The translations under genes and the position numbers were made by a program. A stretch of 64,000 nt of DNA from Martelella alba (lineage in GTDB: Bacteria; Pseudomonadota; Alphaproteobacteria; Rhizobiales; Rhizobiaceae). How positions within the stretch are numbered: position 1 is the first letter of the stretch; every line of letters starts with the position of its first letter. This document shows, in pieces, positions 7,682 to 15,827 of this stretch. Location of the stretch: positions 682,001 through 746,000 of the forward strand of contig NZ_VHLG01000001.1 in NCBI RefSeq assembly GCF_006516955.1, read 5' to 3'. The notes under the pieces were generated by a model that saw only the letters and a list, made by a program, of their open reading frames with translations, searched no databases and was not told where the DNA came from.

Positions 7682-8443
7682 TCAGAATGTCCGGAATGCC
7701 GCGCTGGAACGCTCCAGCATGCGGTCGATATCGTTGGGATTATCGTGCTCGACGACATAGTGGCGCACCGGCATCTGGCGCAGCACCTTCATCAGCCCGG
7801 GCCAGTCAACGGTTCCGTCGCCGACATCGGCCCAGCCATCTTCATCCTCATTTTCGCCGTCCTCAGCGATATCTTTCACATGCACCGCCGTGATCCGCTC
7901 CTTCAGAAATTCAATCCAGAAATAGGGATCGCCGCCGCCACGAATGACCCAGGCGATATCCGCCTCCCAGGCCAGATCCGGCCCGCCCGCCATCAGATGC
8001 GTCATCGGTGCGGAGCCATCGGCCAGCGGCTCGAATTCATAGGCATGATTGTGCCAGCCGAAAATATAGCCCGCTTCGCGATAGGGTTTTCCCGCCGCCT
8101 CCAGCCGTTCGCCAAAGGCCTTCCACCCGGCACCGGTCAAGGGCCGCGCCTCCTCCGGCAGGAAGGGGCAGAAGATGCTGTCCATCTTCAGCGCTGCGAC
8201 GATCTCCAGCACGCGCTCAGTTTCCTGTTCCAGCATGTCAAGACTGAAATGGCCGCTTGGCATGGAAAGTCCGATGGCTTCAAGATCGCTGGCGAGACGC
8301 ACAAGGCCCGCCTCGTCAAGATCATTATAGAGCGCCCCGTAACCTTCCACCTCACCGTAGCCAGCGGCGGCAAGTTTCTTGAAAATAGCCGAAAACGGCT
8401 GATAGTTGCGCGCGCTGTAAAGCTGAAAACCAAGTTTTGTCAT
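7682..8443 (-). CDS. Sugar phosphate isomerase/epimerase (xylose-isomerase-like TIM barrel)
   Basis: A 253-residue protein of the AP_endonuc_2 / IolE-Hyi superfamily. It begins with KLGFQLYSARNY and contains GYGEVEGYGALY, WHNHAYEFEPL, WEADIAWVIRGGGDP and HVKDIAEDGENEDEDGWADVGDG, in which Glu, His, Asp and His residues are placed as the divalent metal ligands of this barrel. The ribosome site GGGAGGA precedes the ATG. Such proteins often pair with Gfo/Idh/MocA dehydrogenases, as here, in keto-sugar isomerisation or elimination steps. It lies between the beta-mannosidase and the dehydrogenase in one operon. Confidence 0.85.
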   Translation of the reverse strand: MTKLGFQLYSARNYQPFSAIFKKLAAAGYGEVEGYGALYNDLDEAGLVRLASDLEAIGLSMPSGHFSLDMLEQETERVLEIVAALKMDSIFCPFLPEEARPLTGAGWKAFGERLEAAGKPYREAGYIFGWHNHAYEFEPLADGSAPMTHLMAGGPDLAWEADIAWVIRGGGDPYFWIEFLKERITAVHVKDIAEDGENEDEDGWADVGDGTVDWPGLMKVLRQMPVRHYVVEHDNPNDIDRMLERSSAAFRTF

Positions 8444-8478
8444 TCTGTCCTCCCAGAGCTACCCCTTAAGCCCTTCTT

Positions 8479-10944
8479 CTACTCATCCGCCTGACTGAGA
8501 TAGAGATCGGTCACCTTGAACGCCGGTTCACCTTCGCTTTCCTCATCAGGCACAAACTGGATCGTGCGTGTCTCTCCGGCACACAGATCAAATGCATTAT
8601 CAGTATAGCGCCCCGGTTGATCGGCTTCGACCATGATGAAGAGCGACAACCGCTTTGCCTCGACGCGAACCTCGAAGGATCCATCGTCAAGCGGCGTCAC
8701 CTCACTCACCAGACCTGAGGGCGCTAATGCATATTCCTTGTACGGTTTCGGCGCATAGTGCCCCTCGCCCTGGCTCATATCGGAGGCAGAAAACAGCCAG
8801 AACAGCATATCGCCGTTCGCAAGCGCTGCAAGCGGCAGGCTGGCGACCTCAACCGAACGATCGGTGGGAACTGCGACACGATGCTGACCGGCAAATTCAC
8901 GCGCACCATCGGCACCAACGGTGAAGAGATCCAGCAGAAGATCAACCGCTTCGTCCGTGTCGTTGACAGCGACAAGGCTGATCGTCTCACCGTCGTCCGA
9001 TGGAATTGCCGCGACGGATACCGGCGAAAAGAAACGGCGCACCATATAATGCATGGCCTTCCAGCCACCGCCATAATCAAGGCTCGCCCAGGAGGCAACC
9101 GGCCAGGTATCATTCAGCTGCCAATAGATCGTCCCCATGCAATGAGGTTTGAGCGACCGCCAGAATTCCACCGCCGTCTTGATCGCAAGGCCCTGCTGGA
9201 TCTGACTCAGATAAACGAAACTCTCGAAATCCTTGGGAAAGCGGAAATAGCGGAACATGGTGGCGGCGATCCGCTCATTGCCACCGACATTTTTCTGGTG
9301 CTTTTCCATCACCGGAGCCGCAATATTGAAATCAGCCTCTGCGGCGAAACTGCGGATCACCGGCATTGACGTATAGGACTGGAAGCCGAATTCGGAGCAG
9401 AAACGCGGCCTGATTTCGCGATAATTGGCGAAAGGCTTGTTCTCGTGCCAGACGGACCAGTAATGCATGTCACCCGAGCCATCGGAATGCCAGGCATCGC
9501 CATAGTCGAGATAGCCGGAGGCAGGACTCGACGGCCACCAGATCGCCTCCGGGAATGCAGCCTTCAGCCCCGTCTCGATTGTCCGGTTCAGCCGGTCATA
9601 GGCGACCAGATAACGATCACGGTTCTCGCGCGATTCCTTGAACCAGGTGAGCGCACCGACCAGCTCATTGTCGCCGCACCAGATCGCAATCGAGGCATGG
9701 CTCGACAGGCGCTTGACCTGATAATCGACCTCTGCCGCCACATTGCCGAGAAAATCTTCGGTGCAGGGATAGAGATTGCAGGCGAACATGAAATCCTGCC
9801 ACACCATCAGGCCGAGCAGATCGCAGACATCGTAAAACCAGTCAGCCTCATAAAAGCCGCCGCCCCAGACACGGATCATGTTCATATTGGCAGCAACGGC
9901 GGAGTTGAGCAGATCGACGGTCTTTTCCGGGCTGGTGCGGGAGAAAAGCGCATCAGCGGGGATCCAGTTGGCGCCGCGGCAGAAGATCTCGCGTCCATTG
10001 ACCCGGACCGCAAAGCGGCTTCCCGCCTCATCCGGATCGCTCAGAAGTTCGATGGTGCGAAAGCCGATCTGACGCGATACGGTTTCGCCGCCCACCGTCA
10101 CTTCCAGCAGCGAGAGCGCCTGTTCGCCATGGCCCGCCGGCCACCAGAGTTCCGGCTCATCGACCTCGAAGACGTGTGAAACACGGGTCTCACCGGCGAC
10201 AACGGCGCAGTCCAGCACCTCTTCATCGCCATCCAGCTCAAGCCGCATCCGGGCAACGCCCGGTTCATCGGCATAAAGGGTGACATCCACTTTCAGCGCC
10301 ACCGAACCATCGTCGCGATGGGTCTGCGCTGTCTGGATATGCTCGATCCGCGCGTCCTTCAGCTTCTTCAGCGCAAAGCTGCCATAGGCGCCAAAGGGGG
10401 CGAGCGCGATATTCCAGTCCCAGCCGAAATGGCATGGCGGTTTGCGCAGCATGTTGCCATTGGCAAGCGGCGCATTTTCAAAATGATAGGGCACGAAGAA
10501 GGGCTGCTTTTCCTGTCGCGCCGCCCCTTCGGCAATGGCAGAGCGGAAGAAAATGCGGATTGCGTTCTCCCCGCTTCGAAGCGCTTTGCTGACATCGGGG
10601 CGATAGCGGCGGAAGCAGTTATCCGCCTCCAGCACGACCTGGCCATTGATCAGCACGGTCGCCACCGTATCGAGATTGTCGATATCGAGATACCAGCTGC
10701 CGGACGCGTCCTCGAGCGTGAAATGACGCTCGACAATCCAGTCGCTTTCACCGACCCATTGCACGACATCCTCATTCTTGCCGCTATAGGGGTCGGGAAT
10801 GATGCCCGCCGCCTGCAGGGCGCTGTGACCGTCGCCCGGAAAGCTGATCGGGCAGGAATGGACACCGTCGATAGAGGTGAGAGTCCAGATGCCCGTCAGG
10901 TCAACAGACGCGGTTTCGTCGGCGAGGACCGGTTCATGTGTCAT
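8479..10944 (-). CDS. Cytoplasmic beta-mannosidase, GH2 family
   Basis: A likely exo-beta-mannosidase of 821 residues that releases mannose from the non-reducing end of beta-mannosides. The N-terminal jelly-roll and immunoglobulin-like domains typical of GH2 lead to a TIM barrel marked VWGGGFYEADWFYDVCDLLGLMVWQDFMF. The acid/base glutamate is in IWCGDNE (about residue 424) and the nucleophile in FCSEFGFQS (about 517). The motif GANWIPADALF is characteristic of the beta-mannosidase branch as opposed to beta-galactosidases. No signal peptide is seen, so it acts on imported disaccharides or oligosaccharides. The start at 10944 is chosen by family N-terminus (SVDLTGIWTLTS); the open frame reaches 11043 but would run over the operator at 11018-11035. 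Confidence 0.9.
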   Translation of the reverse strand: MTHEPVLADETASVDLTGIWTLTSIDGVHSCPISFPGDGHSALQAAGIIPDPYSGKNEDVVQWVGESDWIVERHFTLEDASGSWYLDIDNLDTVATVLINGQVVLEADNCFRRYRPDVSKALRSGENAIRIFFRSAIAEGAARQEKQPFFVPYHFENAPLANGNMLRKPPCHFGWDWNIALAPFGAYGSFALKKLKDARIEHIQTAQTHRDDGSVALKVDVTLYADEPGVARMRLELDGDEEVLDCAVVAGETRVSHVFEVDEPELWWPAGHGEQALSLLEVTVGGETVSRQIGFRTIELLSDPDEAGSRFAVRVNGREIFCRGANWIPADALFSRTSPEKTVDLLNSAVAANMNMIRVWGGGFYEADWFYDVCDLLGLMVWQDFMFACNLYPCTEDFLGNVAAEVDYQVKRLSSHASIAIWCGDNELVGALTWFKESRENRDRYLVAYDRLNRTIETGLKAAFPEAIWWPSSPASGYLDYGDAWHSDGSGDMHYWSVWHENKPFANYREIRPRFCSEFGFQSYTSMPVIRSFAAEADFNIAAPVMEKHQKNVGGNERIAATMFRYFRFPKDFESFVYLSQIQQGLAIKTAVEFWRSLKPHCMGTIYWQLNDTWPVASWASLDYGGGWKAMHYMVRRFFSPVSVAAIPSDDGETISLVAVNDTDEAVDLLLDLFTVGADGAREFAGQHRVAVPTDRSVEVASLPLAALANGDMLFWLFSASDMSQGEGHYAPKPYKEYALAPSGLVSEVTPLDDGSFEVRVEAKRLSLFIMVEADQPGRYTDNAFDLCAGETRTIQFVPDEESEGEPAFKVTDLYLSQADE

Positions 10945-11017
10945 GGCAACACCCTGAATGAGAAAAGTCTGAGGGAAAGCGCCGCGTCCATCCTCCCGAG
11001 ACATCAGCTGGCACCAG

Positions 11018-11035
11018 AACTGTAACGATACAGTT
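11018..11035. promoter_or_regulatory. LacI-type operator O1, upstream of beta-mannosidase
   Basis: Palindrome AACTGTAACGATACAGTT with the central CG typical of LacI-family operators, 74 bases before the beta-mannosidase start. Its 14-bp core CTGTAACGATACAG is identical, on the opposite strand, to the core of the site at 15617-15634. This suggests an internal promoter or roadblock control within the operon by the adjacent LacI-family regulator. Confidence 0.75.
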
Positions 11036-11059
11036 AGCCCCATATCGTTGATTTGGCCA

Positions 11060-11075
11060 GCCCCGCAAACGGGGC
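11060..11075 (-). terminator. Small GC hairpin between ATPase and beta-mannosidase genes
   Basis: A GCCCCG / CGGGGC stem with a 4-base loop, 26 bases past the ATPase stop reading leftwards. It has no strong U-tract, so it may attenuate transcription or stabilise the upstream transporter mRNA rather than end it. Confidence 0.35.
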
Positions 11076-11100
11076 AAAGCCGATTTTTAACGACCCGGCA

Positions 11101-12192
11101 CTACAACCGCATCTCGCTTTTCGCATCGAAGAGCGAGGCGAGATCCATGTTGAAGCCGAGCTTGATTTTCTGACCTGTTCTGTAGCGGCGGTTGCCGCCG
11201 ACACGCACCGAAATCAAGTGACCAGCATGTTTCAGCCAGAGCAGATTATCAGCGCCCATCGGCTCTTCAAGATCGACCACCGCATCATGGGTTTCATGCC
11301 CCCCGGGAATTTCCTCATCGACCATGATATGCTCCGGACGCACACCAAGCGCGACATCGCGTTCGCCTGGCAGTTCGCCGCTGGCATCATAGCCATCAAG
11401 GGCGAAATCCACATCATGCGTGGCAAAGACACGCCGTCCGCCCTTCATCATCAGACGGCCATTGAGGAAATTCATCGATGGCGAACCGATAAAGCCGGCG
11501 ACGAAGCGGTTGACCGGGCGGTTATAGATGGTGATCGGATCATCCAGCTGCTGGATCACACCGCTTTTCATGATGGCGATGCGATCGGCCAGCGTCAGCG
11601 CCTCGATCTGGTCGTGGGTCACATAAATCATCGTGTTTCCAAGCGATTGGTGCAGTCTCTTGATCTCGACGCGCAACTCCGAGCGCAGCTTGGCATCGAG
11701 ATTCGACAGCGGCTCGTCGAACAGAAAGACATCAACGTCCCGGACAAGGGCACGGCCAATCGCGACGCGCTGGCGCTGACCGCCGGAAAGCTCCGCCGGC
11801 TTGCGTTTCAACAACGGTTCGATTTGCAGAATCCCCGATGCACGTTCGACACGGGAGCGGATCTCGTCTTTCGGCACCTTGGCCACCTGAAGCCCGAAGG
11901 ACAGGTTTTTCTCCACCGTCATCTGCGGATAGAGCGCATAGGACTGGAACACCATGCCGATGCCGCGATCCTTGGGCTCCTCCCAGGTGACATTCTTGCC
12001 CTTGATGAAGATCTGGCCCTGCGTGGCCTCCAGCAGGCCGGCGATGCAGTTCAAAAGCGTGGACTTGCCGCAGCCTGACGAGCCGAGCAGCACCAGAAAC
12101 TCGCCCTCATTGATCTCGAGATTGAGATCTCTCAACACTTCGATGGCGCCGAAAGAGAGCGAAAGATCCTTGATCGATACACTTGTGGTCAT
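11101..12192 (-). CDS. Sugar ABC transporter ATPase (UgpC/MsmK type)
   Basis: A 363-residue CUT1-type ATPase that energises sugar uptake. Walker A GSSGCGKST is at about residues 37-45, the signature LSGGQRQRVAIGRALVRD near 135, Walker B VFLFDEPLSNLDAKLR near 155 and the H-loop THDQIEALTLADRI near 190. Residues beyond about 240 form the C-terminal OB-like regulatory domain (MOI) found in MalK/UgpC. The start follows an AAGGG-type site and lies 3 bases past the upstream permease stop. It is the fourth gene of the leftward mannoside operon. Confidence 0.93.
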   Translation of the reverse strand: MTTSVSIKDLSLSFGAIEVLRDLNLEINEGEFLVLLGSSGCGKSTLLNCIAGLLEATQGQIFIKGKNVTWEEPKDRGIGMVFQSYALYPQMTVEKNLSFGLQVAKVPKDEIRSRVERASGILQIEPLLKRKPAELSGGQRQRVAIGRALVRDVDVFLFDEPLSNLDAKLRSELRVEIKRLHQSLGNTMIYVTHDQIEALTLADRIAIMKSGVIQQLDDPITIYNRPVNRFVAGFIGSPSMNFLNGRLMMKGGRRVFATHDVDFALDGYDASGELPGERDVALGVRPEHIMVDEEIPGGHETHDAVVDLEEPMGADNLLWLKHAGHLISVRVGGNRRYRTGQKIKLGFNMDLASLFDAKSEMRL

Positions 12193-12195
12193 GGT

Positions 12196-13092
12196 TTACC
12201 CTTTCACGGCGCCGGCGGCGATACCGCGCACAAAGAGCGGGCCGGAAATGAAATAGACAATCAGGGGAACGAGGCCGGTCAGAAGCGTTGCCGCCATATT
12301 GACGTTATATTCCTTCACGCCCTGAACTGCGTTGACGACATTGTTCAGCTGCACCGTCATCGGATAGTTCTGCTGACCGGCGAAAATCACGCCGAAGAGA
12401 AAGTCGTTCCAGATGCCCGTCGTCTGGATGATCATGCCGACGACGAAGATCGGCAGCGACATGGGCAGCATGATGCGGAAGAAGATCTGCCAGAACCCCG
12501 CACCGTCGACACGCGCCGCCTTGAACAGTTCCGGCGGAAGCGAGGCGAAGTAGTTGCGAAACAGCAGCGTCAGGATCGGCATGCCAAAGATGGTATGAAC
12601 CAGCACAATACCTGGCAGTGTGGAAAAGAGATGCAGTTCACGCAGGATGATCACCAGCGGATAGAGCATCACCTGATAGGGAATGAAGGCGCCGAACAGC
12701 AGAACGGTGAAGAAGAATTCAGAGCCCTTGAAACGCCAGTTCGCCAGCGCATAGCCATTGACCGAGGCAACGGCGATGGAAACGATGATGCCCGGAACGG
12801 TGATCTTCACCGAGTTCCAGAAGCCAACGCGGATCCCCTCGCAGTAGAGGCCGGTACAGGCCTGGCTCCAGGCCTTGACCCAGGGTTCGAAGGTGATCTC
12901 TACGGGTGGCGCAAAGATGTGACCCATGCGGATTTCCGGCATGCCCTTCAGCGAGGTGACAACCATCACATAAAGCGGCAGCAGATAATAAACGGCGACA
13001 ACGAAAAGGATGCCGTAAAGCATGATGCGCTTCGGGGCGAAGCGGCGCTTGGGCTTGGGGCCGAAGGGTTCGGCTTCAGACAGGCTGGTCAT
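12196..13092 (-). CDS. Sugar ABC transporter permease (MalG type)
   Basis: A 298-residue inner-membrane permease. About six hydrophobic helices are visible, with the ABC-coupling EAA loop in ELFKAARVDGAGFWQIFFRIMLPMSLP near residue 190-210. The N-terminus carries a basic cytoplasmic tail before the first helix (MLYGILFVVAVYYLLPLYVMV). The long periplasmic insertion with two cysteines (SQACTGLYCEG) resembles glucose/mannose-type CUT1 permeases. It starts 9 bases after the companion permease with an AGGAGG ribosome site. It probably forms the channel with that permease. Confidence 0.92.
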   Translation of the reverse strand: MTSLSEAEPFGPKPKRRFAPKRIMLYGILFVVAVYYLLPLYVMVVTSLKGMPEIRMGHIFAPPVEITFEPWVKAWSQACTGLYCEGIRVGFWNSVKITVPGIIVSIAVASVNGYALANWRFKGSEFFFTVLLFGAFIPYQVMLYPLVIILRELHLFSTLPGIVLVHTIFGMPILTLLFRNYFASLPPELFKAARVDGAGFWQIFFRIMLPMSLPIFVVGMIIQTTGIWNDFLFGVIFAGQQNYPMTVQLNNVVNAVQGVKEYNVNMAATLLTGLVPLIVYFISGPLFVRGIAAGAVKG

Positions 13093-13101
13093 GCCGCCCT
13101 C

Positions 13102-13995
13102 CTATTGTTTCTTCTGCCGGAACTCCATCAGAGCCCACGGCACGAGAATGATGAAGACGGTGACAAGCATCACGGTGGAGGCGGCCAGCCCCTGACCGAT
13201 ATTGCCGCGCTGGAACATCAGGTCATAAACATATTTGGCCGGCACTTCGGAGGCGAATCCGGGGCCGCCCTGGGTCATGGCAACGACCAGATCGTAAACG
13301 CGGACAATACCCGAGGCGACAATCACCAGCGTGGTGACAAAGACGCCGCGCATCATCGGAATGACAATGAAGAGATAGGTCCGCCAGGCCGGAATGCCGT
13401 CAACGCGGGCCGCCTTCCAGATCTCGTTGTCAATGCCGCGCAACCCCGCCAGCATCAGCACCATGACAAGGCCGGTGCCCTGCCACAGACCGGCAATCAC
13501 CAGCGCATAAATGACGGTATGCTTGTTGCCGAGCAGTGCCAGATTGCCGCCGGGCAGCCCCATGTCATCGAGAAATTTCGGCAAGCCAAGAGCCGGATCC
13601 AGTATCCATTGCCAGACAAGACCGGTGACAATGAAAGACAGGGCGAAGGGATAGAGGAAGATCGTACGGAACGTATTCTCGAAGCGGATTTTCTGATCGA
13701 GCAGCGTCGCAAGAACAAAGCCGACAACGAATGAAAAAACCAGACTGAGGCCGCCATAGATCATCAGATTGATGATTGCGGTGTTCCAGCGGGTGGTATT
13801 GAACAGCCGCACATATTGGGCAAAGCCGACGAAATGCTCACTCGGCAGCAGCTTCGAATTGGTAAAGGAATAGACGACCGTCCAGGCGGTACAGCCGATG
13901 AAAATGACGACAGCCGTCAACATCATCGGAATGGCCGCGATCTTGGCGTTCAGATTCTTGAACAGGCCAAAGGGACGGCGAGCAACTGAAGACAT
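13102..13995 (-). CDS. Sugar ABC transporter permease (MalF type)
   Basis: A 297-residue membrane subunit with six likely helices and the EAA loop EIWKAARVDGIPAWRTYLFIVIPMM around residues 190-215. It begins with a basic stretch followed by IPMMLTAVVIFIGCTAWTVVYSF. The ribosome site AGAGGGGAG lies close to the ATG at 13995. As the second gene of the operon, between the binding protein and the other permease, it probably heterodimerises with the product of 12196-13092. Known relatives carry glucose, mannose and alpha- or beta-glucosides, so sequence alone does not fix the substrate. Confidence 0.92.
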   Translation of the reverse strand: MSSVARRPFGLFKNLNAKIAAIPMMLTAVVIFIGCTAWTVVYSFTNSKLLPSEHFVGFAQYVRLFNTTRWNTAIINLMIYGGLSLVFSFVVGFVLATLLDQKIRFENTFRTIFLYPFALSFIVTGLVWQWILDPALGLPKFLDDMGLPGGNLALLGNKHTVIYALVIAGLWQGTGLVMVLMLAGLRGIDNEIWKAARVDGIPAWRTYLFIVIPMMRGVFVTTLVIVASGIVRVYDLVVAMTQGGPGFASEVPAKYVYDLMFQRGNIGQGLAASTVMLVTVFIILVPWALMEFRQKKQ

Positions 13996-14083
13996 GGCGC
14001 TCCCCTCTCTTCTTCAATGTCAGTGGATGCGAAGACCGGCGGAGCGGAACCCAGGCCCCGCCCCGCCGTTCCGGCCACACCCG

Positions 14084-15322
14084 TTACATGGCCTGTTCGA
14101 TGATCTCCTTCTGGCGCTCAAGCGCTTCGTCCACCGTCATGTCGGAGGAGAAGAACTCGACGGACAGATCCTGCAGCTGCCCCTGCGTATCGGAATCGAG
14201 CAGCATCTCGTTCGAGGGCAGGACGTTGTCGGGGTTCTTCAGGATTTCGAGCCCCTTCTTCATGCAGGCATTGGCGGCATCGAGATTGACGTCGCCGCGC
14301 ACCGGCAGCGAGCCTTTCTTCAGGTTGAAAGCCACCTGCGTGTCCGGTGAGACCAGCATGGAGGCAAGCTCCAGCTGCGCCGCCGTGATTTCCGGGTCGG
14401 AATTTTTCGGGAAGTAGAAAGCGTCCCCGCCGGTTTCCAGGAGCGGTGCGAGGCCTAGCCCCGGCAGGCAATCATAATCAACACCGGCAACCTGACCGGC
14501 CAGCGCGAACTCGCCCTGCGCCCAGTCGCCCATGACCTGGGCGGCCGCTTGTCCCTGCATCACCATATTGGTGGCGACATTCCAGTCGCGGCCCGAATAG
14601 GCATCATCAACCAGCCCGCGCGCATCGGCCATGGCCTCCCAGACCTTGCGGTTTTCCGGGCTCATCACCGCATCGGCATTCTTGTCCTGATTGATGGCGA
14701 TGAAATTGTCCTTGCCGCCAACCGAATCCTGCAGCACGACGCGCAGACCTTCGACCTGCCAGGGCTGACCGATGGCAAGCGGTATGATGCCACGCGCCTT
14801 CAGCTCCGGTGCGCTTGCGACAAACTCATCCCAGTTGGTCGGCACCGCAAGGCCGTTATCCTCATAGACGTGACGGTTGAGCCACATCCATTGCCAGGAA
14901 TGGATGTTCAGCGGCACACAGTAGATCTTGCCGTCATATTCGCAGGCATTGAGCAAATTGGCCGGACGGATGATATCCTTCCAGTCTTCCTTTTCCGCAA
15001 TATCGGTCAGATCCAGCATCAGACCGGCCTTGATCAGCTCCTCCGCATCGCGGCCGGTATTCATCTGCGTTGCACCCATGGGGTTGCCGCCGAGAATGCG
15101 GCTGACAATAATCGGGTTGGCCGTAGAGCCGGAACCGGCAATGGCGCTGTCGACCCAGTGATTGTCACCAAGCGCGTCGTAATTTTCGGCCAGAACCTTC
15201 ACCGCAGCCGCCTCGCCGCCCGACGTCCACCAATGGGTGACCTCCAAATCAACCGCATGGGCACTGGCAACAGGCATGGCTACGCCGGCCGCAAAAGCAG
15301 CCGCCAAAAGCGTTCGTTTCAT
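14084..15322 (-). CDS. Sugar ABC transporter periplasmic binding protein
   Basis: A 412-residue CUT1-type solute receptor, first gene of the leftward mannoside operon. Signal peptide residues 1 to about 22 (MKRTLLAAAFAAGVAMPVAS...AHA) are followed by VDLEVTHWWTSGGEAAAVKVLAENY, a start shared by glucose/mannose-type receptors. Aromatic-rich segments (HSWQWMWLNRHVYEDNG, GQPWQVEGL) fit a sugar-stacking pocket. The start at 15322 has a GGGAGGA site; the longer open frame adds a non-signal extension and overlaps the operator. Genome context with a cytosolic beta-mannosidase suggests beta-mannosides as ligands, which is inference. Confidence 0.92.
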   Translation of the reverse strand: MKRTLLAAAFAAGVAMPVASAHAVDLEVTHWWTSGGEAAAVKVLAENYDALGDNHWVDSAIAGSGSTANPIIVSRILGGNPMGATQMNTGRDAEELIKAGLMLDLTDIAEKEDWKDIIRPANLLNACEYDGKIYCVPLNIHSWQWMWLNRHVYEDNGLAVPTNWDEFVASAPELKARGIIPLAIGQPWQVEGLRVVLQDSVGGKDNFIAINQDKNADAVMSPENRKVWEAMADARGLVDDAYSGRDWNVATNMVMQGQAAAQVMGDWAQGEFALAGQVAGVDYDCLPGLGLAPLLETGGDAFYFPKNSDPEITAAQLELASMLVSPDTQVAFNLKKGSLPVRGDVNLDAANACMKKGLEILKNPDNVLPSNEMLLDSDTQGQLQDLSVEFFSSDMTVDEALERQKEIIEQAM

Positions 15323-15336
15323 AATGTCCTCCCAAA

Positions 15337-15350
15337 CTGAAACGTTACCG
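15337..15350. promoter_or_regulatory. LacI-type operator O2, at binding-protein gene leader
   Basis: CTGAAACGTTACCG matches the shared core CTGTAACGATACAG at 11 of 14 positions and keeps the central ACG-TAC arrangement. It lies 15 bases before the ATG of the binding protein. It overlaps a second inverted repeat, TTACCG-GAAAA-CGGTAA (15345-15361), whose role is unclear. Confidence 0.5.
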
Positions 15351-15616
15351 GAAAACGGTAAGCGAAACACAATTGTCACGCAATAGATTTTGCGATTTTT
15401 CAGTTACCAACAGCAAATTCGAAGTGAAAACGCCCTCGCCAAACGAGAAAATCTGCACCGCAAAATTTGGATAATTTCATGTTTTATCTGCATATATTTA
15501 AACAAAATTTCCGAAACACCACCTAATATTCGCACACGCAGAATAAGTACGATCTATTCACCTCACTCCAACGGAAATATTATCGACATCACCGCATGCT
15601 TTCTGCTGGACAAGCG

Positions 15617-15634
15617 TTCTGTATCGTTACAGAA
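15617..15634. promoter_or_regulatory. LacI-type operator O3, between binding protein and LacI genes
   Basis: Palindrome TTCTGTATCGTTACAGAA. Its inner 14 bases are the exact reverse complement of the core of O1. It lies about 195 bases upstream of the lacI-type start and 295 bases from the binding-protein start, consistent with control of a divergent promoter region and possible looping to O2 or O1. Confidence 0.72.
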
Positions 15635-15827
15635 TTTAACGTGCGTGCCATTTTCGGCAAAGCTGCGAACAAGCATCGGCCGCGCTTACGCGACTTCAAT
15701 CGGTTCGCAGCCATCCAGGCACGCAAAAATGCTCTAACGCCTTGAAATAGCGCCCCGTTCTACAGGAAAAGCTTTCCGTTTCGTGGGCCGATGCGTTAAG
15801 CATGGAAGGGTGCAGGGAGCGGTAGAC

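Larger units (their letters stand above)
15323..15827. other. 505-bp intergenic control region of the mannoside locus
   Basis: It separates the divergent binding-protein and LacI genes. It holds operators O2 and O3 and a markedly AT-rich stretch (about 15370-15560) unlike the GC-rich surroundings. A rightward open frame of 115 codons (15390-15737) lacks a ribosome site and any protein-like composition. Promoters for both flanking genes must lie here, but no clear -35/-10 pair was identified. Confidence 0.6.

Noticed and set aside
15390-15737. A 115-codon rightward open frame between the binding protein and LacI genes
   Set aside because: It lies in an AT-rich control region, covers operator O3, has no ribosome site and no protein-like composition.
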